Source: VRUE01 sp963720805 (GTDB lineage Bacteria > Actinomycetota > Thermoleophilia > Solirubrobacterales > 70-9). Taken from it: a DNA stretch of 64,000 nt. Shown here one piece after another: positions 7,793 to 15,861 of the stretch; the stretch's first letter is position 1; every line of letters begins with the position of its first letter. Under the pieces are notes generated by a model. It made no database searches, had not been told where the DNA came from, and saw only the letters and a list, made by a program, of their open reading frames with translations. Location of the stretch: assembly GCA_963720805.1 (NCBI GenBank), contig CAVRGT010000010.1:124001-188000 (forward strand), in the 5' to 3' direction. The position numbers and the translations under genes were made by a program.

Positions 7793-8596
7793 TTGGCGGA
7801 AAGCGGCGAGCGGCGGATGCTGTTCGATATTCGGGGACGACGTAAGCACGTCGTCCGGGTCGTCTACGCGATCCTCGCCCTGCTAATGGGCGCCAGCCTC
7901 TTCCTCGTCGTCGGGCCGTTCAGCATCGGCAACCTGGTCGGTGGCGGCAGCAGCACCAGCGCCGCCAAGGTGCTGCAGGAACAGGCCGAACGGACCGAAC
8001 AGAAGCTGCGGCGGGAACCGGAAAGCGAAACCCTGCTGCTGGCCCTGACCAGGCAGAGGGTCTCGGCGGCCAACAGCCTGACCGAAGTCAACTCCGAAAC
8101 CGGCGCGACCGTCCTCACCCCGGAAGGGCGAGCGGAACTGGAACGCGGGGTCGAAGCCTGGGGCAGCTACTTGAAGCAGTCCACGGAACCGAAGGCCAAC
8201 ACGGCGCTGCTCGTCTCCCAGGGCTACTTCAGCCTCGCCGAATCCTCGACCAGCCTCGAAGAAGCGGTCGAAAACGTCGAAGGCGCGGCCAAGACCCAGC
8301 GCATCGCCGCCGAAGCGCAGCCGACGATCAACTCGCTGACGACGCTGGCGATCTACGAGTACTACTCGGGCGACTTTGCCGCCGGCGACAAGGCGGTCAA
8401 GCAAGCCGAAGCCCTGGCGCCGAGCAAGGCCGAAGCGAAAGAAGTCGGCAAACAGATGGCGGAATTCCGCCAGCGCGGCAAGGCCTTCGAAAAGCAGAAG
8501 AAGGAAGCCGAAAAAGAAGAAGCCAAATTCGGCAAAGAACGCCTGCAGAACCCCCTCGGCGGCCTCTCCGGCAGCAGCGGCTCGCTCGGCGAATAG
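7793..8596 (+). CDS. Single-span membrane protein with TPR-like region
   Basis: 267 residues, starting at a TTG (an internal ATG at codon 9 is also possible). A cytoplasmic RRKHVVRVVY segment precedes one transmembrane helix (about residues 24-44) and a Gly/Ser linker. The outside part is helical and TPR-like (STSLEEAVENVEGAAKTQ, IYEYYSGDFAAGDKAVKQAE), and the C-terminus is a charged Lys/Glu coiled coil. Proteins of this shape are widespread in actinobacteria but have no assigned function. The tight spacing after tatC hints at a link to the envelope or to Tat, which is inference only. Confidence 0.75.
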   Translation: MAESGERRMLFDIRGRRKHVVRVVYAILALLMGASLFLVVGPFSIGNLVGGGSSTSAAKVLQEQAERTEQKLRREPESETLLLALTRQRVSAANSLTEVNSETGATVLTPEGRAELERGVEAWGSYLKQSTEPKANTALLVSQGYFSLAESSTSLEEAVENVEGAAKTQRIAAEAQPTINSLTTLAIYEYYSGDFAAGDKAVKQAEALAPSKAEAKEVGKQMAEFRQRGKAFEKQKKEAEKEEAKFGKERLQNPLGGLSGSSGSLGE

Positions 8597-8689
8597 ATCG
8601 GCAGCCTTGACGCGGCCCGGGTCCGCTGGACCCTGCCCAAGCGTTGGAAAGCCCTTTACCAAGCGGTTTGAGGTTGAAGTGGTCCGGAG

Positions 8690-8730
8690 ATGTCCCTATC
8701 ATGTCCCCTGTATGTCTCAGGTATGAGACA
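8690..8730. promoter_or_regulatory. Iteron-like operator upstream of the RES toxin-antitoxin pair
   Basis: Three copies of ATGTCCC/ATGTCTC start at 8690, 8701 and 8712, exactly 11 bp apart (one helical turn), and the last forms a perfect palindrome TGTCTCA-GGTA-TGAGACA (8713-8730). This ends only 3 bases before the AAAGGAG Shine-Dalgarno of the antitoxin gene, so a bound protein would block initiation. It is the likely autoregulatory site of the antitoxin. Confidence 0.7.
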
Positions 8731-8744
8731 ACGAAAGGAGACGT

Positions 8745-9437
8745 GTGAGCACAGCTCTGACACCAGAACAGCGACTCGGCCGCGCGGATCAAGAGCTTCA
8801 AGAGCTCAAGGACACGTTTGTCGAGGCAATAGGGCAGCTCCAAAAGAGCAGTCACGTTGACAACTCATTTCAGCAGCGACTGGACGACATTGACAACCGT
8901 CTCCGCGAGCTTCGGCGGGGGCTTCGCATTGAGGATCTCGACAAGGCGCAAATCAGCGAGTTCCACAGTGCGCTGTGGGGGATCAAGGATTTGATCGACG
9001 ATCAAGACGACGAGTACGACCTGGACACGGTTGACCAGCTGCTCGTCTGCATCGAGCGGGTAAGGCACGTTGTTCGGGATGCCCTCGATGAACACGTCGC
9101 GGGGATCCCCGATGACGCGAGCTTGGCCGTTCAGGGGCTGAGGGAGTGGCTTCCCAATACTTCGATCGCAACGGTCAGCGGTCTCGTCGGGGTGGACCGC
9201 CGGACACTCAGCCGGTGGACCAAGGTCCACCGGCCAACGCCGCGGCGGCTTCAGCTGGTAGCCAGTCTCGTTGCGATTCTCCGGCATAACTGGACGGAGG
9301 AGGGGATCGTCGCTTGGTTCGATCGACCGAGAAGGGGCTTGGGGGGCCGTAAGCCGGCCAGCCTCCTCGCCGACCCAATCGCGGACGGACTTCTACTAGC
9401 CGAGGCCCGCTCGGGAAGGTCGCAGGATGCCTCTTAG
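8745..9437 (+). CDS. Antitoxin of a RES-type toxin-antitoxin pair (HTH, Xre/MbcA/ParS-like)
   Basis: 230 residues, GTG start with a good AAAGGAG Shine-Dalgarno. The N-terminal half is charged and helical, probably coiled coil. The C-terminal half holds an HTH segment (ATVSGLVGVDRRTLSRWTKVHRP) followed by a helix ending in TEEGIVAWFDRPRRGLGGRKPASLL, which matches the DUF2384 pattern of ParS/Xre antitoxins that sit next to RES toxins. Its 3' end overlaps the toxin gene by 11 bases. The iteron operator upstream is consistent with autorepression. GC and codon use are lower and more mixed than in neighbouring core genes, which suggests acquisition by transfer. Confidence 0.8.
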   Translation: MSTALTPEQRLGRADQELQELKDTFVEAIGQLQKSSHVDNSFQQRLDDIDNRLRELRRGLRIEDLDKAQISEFHSALWGIKDLIDDQDDEYDLDTVDQLLVCIERVRHVVRDALDEHVAGIPDDASLAVQGLREWLPNTSIATVSGLVGVDRRTLSRWTKVHRPTPRRLQLVASLVAILRHNWTEEGIVAWFDRPRRGLGGRKPASLLADPIADGLLLAEARSGRSQDAS

Positions 9438-10044
9438 CGTCCTCCCTCCTCACCTGCGGGTTGAGAAGGTCGTTTACCGAGCCACCAGCTATGACGTGCC
9501 GGTTCGAGTTGCGGAGAATCGCCGCTCGGGACGATGGAACTTTGCGGACAGCGGAACAGTGCAGTACGCCTGCCTTGATTCGGAGGCGCCGTTTGCGGAG
9601 ACGCTTCGGTACGAGGATCTTCGAACCGAGAAGGAAGCGGCTACCTTCCGCACGACCCTGTGGCAAATGAGGGTCAATGAGGGGGTCGTGGTCGACTACA
9701 GCACCTTCGCCAAGGCGGAGAATGCGGGATTCCCCCCTGAGGCGCTTGTGGACGACGATCATGAATATTGCCAACGCGAGGCCCAGCGACTGTTCAGCTT
9801 GGGTGCCGGCGGTGTATTGACTCCCTCCGCCGCGCTGCCCGGCAGTATCAACCTCACCCTGTTCGGACAGCGGGTTCCCATCCAGTGGACGGCCAATGTC
9901 GAGATATCCAGTGCAATCCCGGTTCAACGGATTGCCACCGGCCAGCCACCAGCCGGTCTGGTGTCCCGGGTCCGGTACTTCGGCGAGACCCATTCCGACC
10001 TCGTTCGCTATCTGACGGAGAAAGCGCGGAGAACCGGAACGTAA
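9427..10044 (+). CDS. RES-domain toxin
   Basis: RES proteins degrade NAD+ (or ADP-ribosylate targets) and are held in check by the neighbouring Xre-type antitoxin. Family residues are visible: the YRATS segment near the start, the RSGRWN motif, the PFAE glutamate segment, and a C-terminal VLTPSAALPG-x-INLTLFG block matching the conserved Ser of R-E-S. Length (205 residues) is usual. It is translationally coupled to the antitoxin and ends 12 bases before the 3' end of a convergent tRNA-Lys gene, a typical landing zone for accessory modules, although no duplicated tRNA end was found on the far side. Confidence 0.85.
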   Translation: MPLSVLPPHLRVEKVVYRATSYDVPVRVAENRRSGRWNFADSGTVQYACLDSEAPFAETLRYEDLRTEKEAATFRTTLWQMRVNEGVVVDYSTFAKAENAGFPPEALVDDDHEYCQREAQRLFSLGAGGVLTPSAALPGSINLTLFGQRVPIQWTANVEISSAIPVQRIATGQPPAGLVSRVRYFGETHSDLVRYLTEKARRTGT

Positions 10045-10056
10045 GCGTCCGAAGAG

Positions 10057-10129
10057 TGGGCCGTGCTGGGTTCGAACCAGCGACCTTGAGATTAAGAGTC
10101 TCCTGCTCTACCAACTGAGCTAACGGCCC
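10057..10129 (-). tRNA. tRNA-Lys (anticodon CTT)
   Basis: On the minus strand the cloverleaf begins GGGCCGTTAGCTCAGTTGGT, with a 7-bp acceptor stem (GGGCCGT/ACGGCCC), D-arm AGCTCAGTTGGTAGAGC, anticodon loop CTCTTAA giving CTT (codon AAG) and T-loop TTCGAAC. The discriminator is A, and CCA is not encoded. Confidence 0.95.
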
Positions 10130-10159
10130 GCGGTCGGCAAGTATAGGAAGGCGGCGCGC

Positions 10160-10909
10160 TCAGCGGACTGTGCAGGCCTTTTCGACGCTGCCGTCGATGA
10201 TCGTGCCATCGGCGAAGGTGAAGCGGCCGTGGGTGCTGAAGATGCCGTCGGCGCAGCGGGCCGAGACGTAACTGCGTTCCACCCCGCCGGAGCGATAGCG
10301 CTTGCCGATCGAGGCGTCGAGGTGGGTCAGCGAGCCGCGCCCACCGGCGATCGGGGGGACGTTGATCGTTGCCCGGTAGCGGTAGCGACCGCCGCGCTTT
10401 TCGATTGGAATCGTGATCACGAAGGTCTGCACCGCCGGTGTCGTCGTGCGCGCGTAGAGGATCACGGTCGACTTGCCGGCGAGGCGCGGGCCGTTGAAGA
10501 AGGTGACCGGTGAGCGGGCGACGATCGGTGGGCCTGCACCGCCAATCAGCGCGCTCGCGTGCCCGCTGCCGACGATCGCGCCCGGGCAGCGATTGCGCGC
10601 CTGCTTGGGCGTCGCTTCTTCCAACGAGCCGGGCTGGCAGACCGGCAGGCCCGCGGTGCTGAGCCGACCGTCGCGATCGAAGTCGAGGACGAGCTGCTGC
10701 AACGCCGGCGGCAGGCTGCCGTCGACCGCCTTCAGGTTCGCTTCGCCGTCGAAGTTGATCGGCGCGTAGGCGCTGCGCGGCAGCGACGACGGCGTGAAGC
10801 CGCCGTCGGCGGTCAGCACCAGGTTGCCGACCCTGACCAGGGCGGCATTTGCCGCGCCCGCGAAGAGGACGCAGCAGATCAGTGCCCCAGCTGCCAGAAG
10901 CCGCTTCAA
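10160..10909 (-). CDS. Secreted protein, family with two paralogs at 32.9 and 33.8 kb
   Basis: 249 residues beginning at a TTG with GAGGAG in front (KRLLAAGALICCVLFAGAANA is a signal peptide ending near residue 20). The mature part starts with VRVGNLVLTADGGFTPSSLP and later has IVGSGHASALI and a Cys near the C-terminus (VEKACTVR). The same layout, GNL-x-LT-x-x-GGFTP-x-x-LP, an Asp-rich D-x-D/N-G-x-L/I-x-x-x-GLP-x-C block and a paired Cys at the end, recurs in the genes at 32938 and 33811. Function unknown; exported, probably disulfide-bonded. A longer upstream frame is open but has no signal-peptide logic. Confidence 0.75.
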   Translation of the reverse strand: MKRLLAAGALICCVLFAGAANAALVRVGNLVLTADGGFTPSSLPRSAYAPINFDGEANLKAVDGSLPPALQQLVLDFDRDGRLSTAGLPVCQPGSLEEATPKQARNRCPGAIVGSGHASALIGGAGPPIVARSPVTFFNGPRLAGKSTVILYARTTTPAVQTFVITIPIEKRGGRYRYRATINVPPIAGGRGSLTHLDASIGKRYRSGGVERSYVSARCADGIFSTHGRFTFADGTIIDGSVEKACTVR

Positions 10910-11099
10910 GATCTCCTCGACAACCAGGCTAGCGCCCCGTTCAAGCCGGCCGGCCGAGCGATCCTTAACACAGTCTTCTGCAAGCTCGGCCCCGCTCGGC
11001 CCCGCCGACCGCCAAACTGTGGGGGTGCCTGTGAGGAGGAGCAGGGGGAAGCAGGATGACGCGCGTCCCAAGCGGGAGGATGAGAAGCGCCCGCCGCTG

Positions 11100-14000
11100 A
11101 TGCTGCGCCACCCGAAGCGATCGCTGCTCGTCGGCGTGCTGCTCGTCGCGCTTCTCTCGGTCTTCGGCTTCAGCCTCGAGCAACGGCTAAATCCGAGCAC
11201 GATCGAAATCAGCGGTACGAAGACCGCTCACGCCACCGAAATGCTGAACGAATACTTCGGCGACTCGGCCCCATTCGTGATCTTCCTCGAGGGTCCGCCG
11301 AAGGCCCTCGACAAGCAGGGCCCGCAGCTGATCCGGACCCTGCGGCGCGATCCGCAGGTCACGACCCTCTCGCCGTGGGACCGCGGCGCGGTCAGCCGGT
11401 TGCGGCCAGGACCACGGCACGCCTTCATCCTGCTCGACTTCCACGTCAACAATCACGAAGCGGTCGACGACAAGGTGCCGCTGCTCAACGAAGTGCTCGA
11501 GAAATCGATCCACGCTCCCGTTCGCGGCACCCAAACCGGAGTCGCCACCCTCTCGCGCGCAATCGAGGACGGATCGATCTCGGCCACCGAGAGGGCCGAG
11601 CTGATCGCCCTGCCGGTGTTGTTGGTGGTCCTCCTGCTCGTCTTCCGCTCGCCGATCGCGGCCGGGGTCCCGCTCGCGTTTGGCGCTCTCTCGGTGCTCT
11701 CATCGCGCGGGTTGCTGGCAGTCCTGACCAACTTCTTCGATGTCAGCGCGCTGGCGCTGACGGTCTGTTCGATGCTCGGCCTGGCGCTGGGCGTCGATTA
11801 CGCGCTGCTGATGGTCTCGCGCTTTCGCGAAGAGCTGGCCGAAGGCGGGGACCCGGTCACCGCCGCCTGGACGACGCGGCGCACGGCCGCCCGCACCGTC
11901 GTCTTCGCCGCCGCCACCCTCGTCCTCTCGATGGTCGTCGCCCTCTTCGTCGTGCCGGGAGCCCTGCTCGCCTCGCTCGCCGGGACGCTGGCAATGGTGG
12001 TCACGCTCACGGCCCTGATCGCCACCTTGCTCGGCCCCTCGGTCCTGGTCCTGATCGGCCCCAACATCGACCGCTGGCGGATCGGCGCCGCGCCGAACGG
12101 CGAGCGCTCGCGCTTGATGACGATCGTCGCCGCGGCTCTGCGCCGACCGGCGCCGGTTGCGATCGCGATCGGCGCCGTGGTCCTGTTCCTCGCCGCTCCA
12201 GTGCTCGCGCTCAAAACCGGCCCCTTCAGCATCGGCCAGCTGCCCAAGGACGACCCCGCCCGCGAAGACGCCGAACGGATCGAACAATCGGCCGGGGGCG
12301 GCCTGGAAGCGCCCTTCGTGATGGTCGCGGTCTCACCGATGAGGCCGATCACCGAAGAAGACACGCTCGACGCCCTCAGCCGCTGGCAAAGGCGCCTCGC
12401 GAACACGCCCGGCGTGCAGAGCGTGATCGGGCCGAGCCAGCTGACCAAGGCGGTCAAGCCCTTGCAGAAAGGCCTCTCGGGCCTGCTCGCCTCCAACGAC
12501 GAAGTCGGACCGCTGGCCAACTTCGATCGATTGGGCACGAGCGTGGAACGGGTCGCCAGCGGCGTCGGCGTCCTCCGCGACGGACTATCGCGCTTCACCG
12601 CCGGGGCTTCGCTGCTGGCCCAGGGCTCCGGCCAGGCTGAAGAGGGAGCGATCGAACTCGCCGCCGGCATTGGCCAGGCAGTGTCCGGCGCCCAGGAAGC
12701 CTCCGACGCGATCCACCAGATCGCCGACGGCAGCGCGCAATTGGCGAAGGCGAACGAAAGGGCAGCCCTGGGGGCGCTGCAGCTCAAGTTCGGGACCCAT
12801 GATCTGGTGCCCAACTTCAACGCCAACGGGCTGCCACGGGCAAAGAGGCTGACGCGGTCACTGCGCAAGGTCTCCAGCGAAACCGTTCCCCAGATCCAGG
12901 CAAACGCGCAGGCCGGCAGCGACGAAGTGGGCAAAGCGCTGCAGCAGGCGGAAGGCATGACCGTCGGCAAGACCGACCCCAACTACGCCGCGACCCTCGA
13001 CGCGCTGCGCCAGGCGGCAGGAGAGACGGCGGCGGTTCCCGGTGAACTGGGCAAGCTGGACGAAACCCTCGCCCAGGAAACTCACGAAGCAAGAGAACTC
13101 CAGCGCTGGATCGAAAGCACGCTCGGGCAGATGAGAGAAGTCGCGGCGGCGGCGAAACGCCTCTCGGACGGGCTCAACGAAATTCAGAGCGGTAGCAAGC
13201 AGCTCGCTCGCGGCACGGCGAAACTGGACAAGGAAGCGGGCAAGCTGGGAGACCGATTCGCGCCCGCGCAGGTCGGGACCGAAGAACTCGTCGCCGGCCT
13301 CGGTCAGCTGACCGGCGGCACGACCGAACTGGAGCGCCGCCTTGCTGAAGCCTACGCTCGCTCCTATCCGCTGCAGAGCGGCGCCAAGCGGATCGCGGTG
13401 CGGGTCCAGTCCCAGGGCGAAACCGTCCAGCGGCGGGTCGACCGACTGCGCAACACCAGCCCCGGCATCTTCGACTCGGGCTACTTCGTGCTCTCGGCCC
13501 TCGACGGCACCACCGGCGAGCTGCACGAACGCGCCGCCGAAGGGGTCGATCTGGAACACGGCGGCCAGGCGGTGACGCTGACGGTGATCCCCGAAGACCC
13601 GCTGAACTCGTCGGGCTCGATCGCGCTGAACAAGAAACTCGACCAGGACGCCACCGCGCTCGGCCGCGAGACCGGCTTGAAGGCCGGCGTCACCGGCGGT
13701 CCGGCGACGCTCAACACCTTCAGCCAGGTAACCAAGGAAAAGATCCCGATCGTGGTCGCGGCGATCATCCTCGCCACCTTCCTCGTCCTCGTCCTCGTCC
13801 TGCGCTCGATTCCCCTGGCCGCGCTTGCGATCGCGCTCAACATGGCCTCGGTGGGCGTCGCCTTCGGCGTGCTGATGCTGCTCACCAACGTTCCCGAAAG
13901 CTGGCCCCTGGGCGGCAGGACCTACATCGACGCGGTCAGCACGGTGATGATCTTCGGCATCGTCTTCGGGCTCTCGATCGACTACGCGGTCTTCCTGCTC

Positions 14001-14303
14001 GTGCGCATGCGCGAGCACTACGACGAGTTCGGCGACAACGCTGCCGCGATCGAGTTCGGCCTGGAAAAGACGGCGCGGGTGATCACCGGGGCCGCGGTGA
14101 TCATGATGGCCGTCTTCATCGCCTTTGCCGGGGCGCCGATCGCCACCGTGAGCCAAATCGGCATCGGCCTCACCGTCGCGGTGATCCTCGACGCCACGGT
14201 CGTCCGCATCGTCCTGCTGCCGGCGCTGATGCTCCTGATCGGCGACAGGGTCTGGTGGCTGCCGCGCCGATTGGAGCGGGCGCTGCCGCGGCTCAACGTC
14301 TGA
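11100..14303 (+). CDS. MMPL/RND-family transporter
   Basis: About 1067 residues in two RND halves, each with an N-terminal helix and a bundle of five more. Conserved MMPL features include GLALGVDYALLMVSRFREEL in the first half and FGLSIDYAVFLLVRMREHYDE in the second, the Asp-Tyr pairs that carry protons. Between the halves is a long helical region (about residues 420-770) rich in Ala, Gln and Lys, resembling the coiled coils of YhgE-like/MMPL proteins. MmpL proteins export lipids or siderophores in actinobacteria. The start is uncertain: the frame is open upstream with GTG candidates at 11025 and 11031. It directly precedes the MCE cluster, so a joint role in lipid traffic is plausible. Confidence 0.9.
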   Translation: MLRHPKRSLLVGVLLVALLSVFGFSLEQRLNPSTIEISGTKTAHATEMLNEYFGDSAPFVIFLEGPPKALDKQGPQLIRTLRRDPQVTTLSPWDRGAVSRLRPGPRHAFILLDFHVNNHEAVDDKVPLLNEVLEKSIHAPVRGTQTGVATLSRAIEDGSISATERAELIALPVLLVVLLLVFRSPIAAGVPLAFGALSVLSSRGLLAVLTNFFDVSALALTVCSMLGLALGVDYALLMVSRFREELAEGGDPVTAAWTTRRTAARTVVFAAATLVLSMVVALFVVPGALLASLAGTLAMVVTLTALIATLLGPSVLVLIGPNIDRWRIGAAPNGERSRLMTIVAAALRRPAPVAIAIGAVVLFLAAPVLALKTGPFSIGQLPKDDPAREDAERIEQSAGGGLEAPFVMVAVSPMRPITEEDTLDALSRWQRRLANTPGVQSVIGPSQLTKAVKPLQKGLSGLLASNDEVGPLANFDRLGTSVERVASGVGVLRDGLSRFTAGASLLAQGSGQAEEGAIELAAGIGQAVSGAQEASDAIHQIADGSAQLAKANERAALGALQLKFGTHDLVPNFNANGLPRAKRLTRSLRKVSSETVPQIQANAQAGSDEVGKALQQAEGMTVGKTDPNYAATLDALRQAAGETAAVPGELGKLDETLAQETHEARELQRWIESTLGQMREVAAAAKRLSDGLNEIQSGSKQLARGTAKLDKEAGKLGDRFAPAQVGTEELVAGLGQLTGGTTELERRLAEAYARSYPLQSGAKRIAVRVQSQGETVQRRVDRLRNTSPGIFDSGYFVLSALDGTTGELHERAAEGVDLEHGGQAVTLTVIPEDPLNSSGSIALNKKLDQDATALGRETGLKAGVTGGPATLNTFSQVTKEKIPIVVAAIILATFLVLVLVLRSIPLAALAIALNMASVGVAFGVLMLLTNVPESWPLGGRTYIDAVSTVMIFGIVFGLSIDYAVFLLVRMREHYDEFGDNAAAIEFGLEKTARVITGAAVIMMAVFIAFAGAPIATVSQIGIGLTVAVILDATVVRIVLLPALMLLIGDRVWWLPRRLERALPRLNV

Positions 14304-14454
14304 GCGGCCCACCCGGCGCCTTATCTGCTGCAAAAGAGCGCGTTGAATTCGAGTTAAGTCCAGGCGTGGCGCACCCGTGGCGGCGGGTCGCTCGGATACG
14401 ATTCTGCGGCCGTTACCCCGGATCGGAGGCCGGGGAAACCGCAAGCGACGATCC

Positions 14455-15861
14455 GTGGCTGCTAATCCCTCAGGCGAGGACGCTGGCTCGGCGCAAGGCC
14501 GGGGGGTCACCCCTGCGCGGGTTGCGGTGATCGCGGTCCTGGCAATCGCGGTGCTCGGGCTCGGTTACGTGATCTTCAACGGCGGCGGCGAACACAAGTA
14601 CAACCTGCTCTTTCAGAATGCCAGCCAGCTCGTTCCCGACAACCAGGTCCTGATCGGCGGCCAGCCGGTCGGCTCGGTCGAAAGCATCGAGTTGACCGAT
14701 GACAACCTGGCCAAGGTCGTGGTCAGCGTCGAACAGGAACTGCACGAGGGCACCACGGCAATCATCCGCGCCACCTCCCTCTCCGGCGTCGCCAACCATT
14801 ACGTCTCGATCAGCCCGGGTCCGAACAGCAATCCGCCGCTGGACGACGACGCGACCCTCGGCCTCGCCTCGACGACGACGCCGATCGACATCGACCAGCT
14901 CTTCAACACCTTCCCGGCGCCGGTCCGCCGCGGCCTCGCCCAGTTCATCCAGGGCAACGCCGAAACCTACGCCGGCGCCGGCAAGGCGGCCAACAAGACC
15001 TTCAAATACATCGGCGTCGGCTTCAACCGGGCCGGCGCTTTCGCCCACGAGCTCAACGCCGACGAAAAGCTCTTCGCCCGCTTCCTGGTCAGCTCGAGCA
15101 AGCTAGGCACCGCGGTCTCCGAACGCGGTGCCGAGCTCTCCAGCGCGATCTCCAATGCCAACGCCGCTTTCGGCGCGATCGCCAAGCAGAACGCCGCCCT
15201 CGGCACCAGCCTCAAGCTGCTGCCGCCGACCTTCCGCCAGGCCAACACGACCTTCGTCAACCTGCGCGCCGCCCTCGACGACGTCGAACCGCTGATCAAC
15301 ACCTCGAAGACGGCGACCAAGAACCTGGCCCCGTTCCTCGGCGAACTGCGCCCGGTGCTCTCCAAGGCGGTCCCGGTCTTCAAGAACCTGCGCCTCACCG
15401 TGCGCCGCAGGGGCTTCGCCAACGACTCGGCCGAACTGCTCGGCTTCCTGCCCGCCGTCCAGCAGCGCGCCTCACGGGCCTTCCCGCACTCCGAAGGCGC
15501 GATCACGGCCTTCCAGCCCAACCTCAACTTCTTCCGCGCCTACACGCCGGACCTCTTCAACGGCTTCGCCCGTCTCGGTCAGGTCAGCGCTCCCTACGAC
15601 GGCAACGGCCACTACGTGCGCAGCAGCTTCAGCGACCTCAACCTCTTCAACTACGACAGCGGCAGTCGTGAACTGAAACCGATTTCGCCCTCCGAACAGT
15701 TCGAAGTCTTCGGCTCCTCGGCCGGCGCCAAGAGCCGCTGCCCCGGCGGCGCCAGCCAGCCCGCCGCAGACGGCTCCAGCCCCTTCGTCGAACCACCGCA
15801 CAGCGGCTCCGGCGTGACCACTTCCGACTGCAACCCGGCCGACGCGCCACCCGGCCCATGA
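14455..15861 (+). CDS. MCE family protein (first of six)
   Basis: Single N-terminal membrane helix (ARVAVIAVLAIAVLGLGYVIF) followed by an MCE/MlaD domain: NASQLVPDNQVLIGGQPVGSV and the ATSLSGVANHYVSISPG strand. A long helical region then forms the tube-like part, and the C-terminus is Pro/Ser rich with cysteines. MCE proteins carry lipids or sterols across the envelope. The GTG at 14455 gives a normal short cytoplasmic tail; a GTG at 14377 is also possible. It is the first of six genes joined by 4-base ATGA overlaps, except where frameshifts intervene. No YrbE permease precedes it. Confidence 0.9.
   Translation: MAANPSGEDAGSAQGRGVTPARVAVIAVLAIAVLGLGYVIFNGGGEHKYNLLFQNASQLVPDNQVLIGGQPVGSVESIELTDDNLAKVVVSVEQELHEGTTAIIRATSLSGVANHYVSISPGPNSNPPLDDDATLGLASTTTPIDIDQLFNTFPAPVRRGLAQFIQGNAETYAGAGKAANKTFKYIGVGFNRAGAFAHELNADEKLFARFLVSSSKLGTAVSERGAELSSAISNANAAFGAIAKQNAALGTSLKLLPPTFRQANTTFVNLRAALDDVEPLINTSKTATKNLAPFLGELRPVLSKAVPVFKNLRLTVRRRGFANDSAELLGFLPAVQQRASRAFPHSEGAITAFQPNLNFFRAYTPDLFNGFARLGQVSAPYDGNGHYVRSSFSDLNLFNYDSGSRELKPISPSEQFEVFGSSAGAKSRCPGGASQPAADGSSPFVEPPHSGSGVTTSDCNPADAPPGP

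Noticed and set aside
9768..10118. Frame ending GFEPATLRLRVSCSTN
   Set aside because: This is the well-known false protein read through a tRNA gene (here the antisense of tRNA-Lys).
10794..11099. N-terminal extension of the MMPL frame
   Set aside because: It overlaps the oppositely oriented secreted-protein gene, has low complexity and no family similarity; the membrane protein starts near MLRHPKRS.
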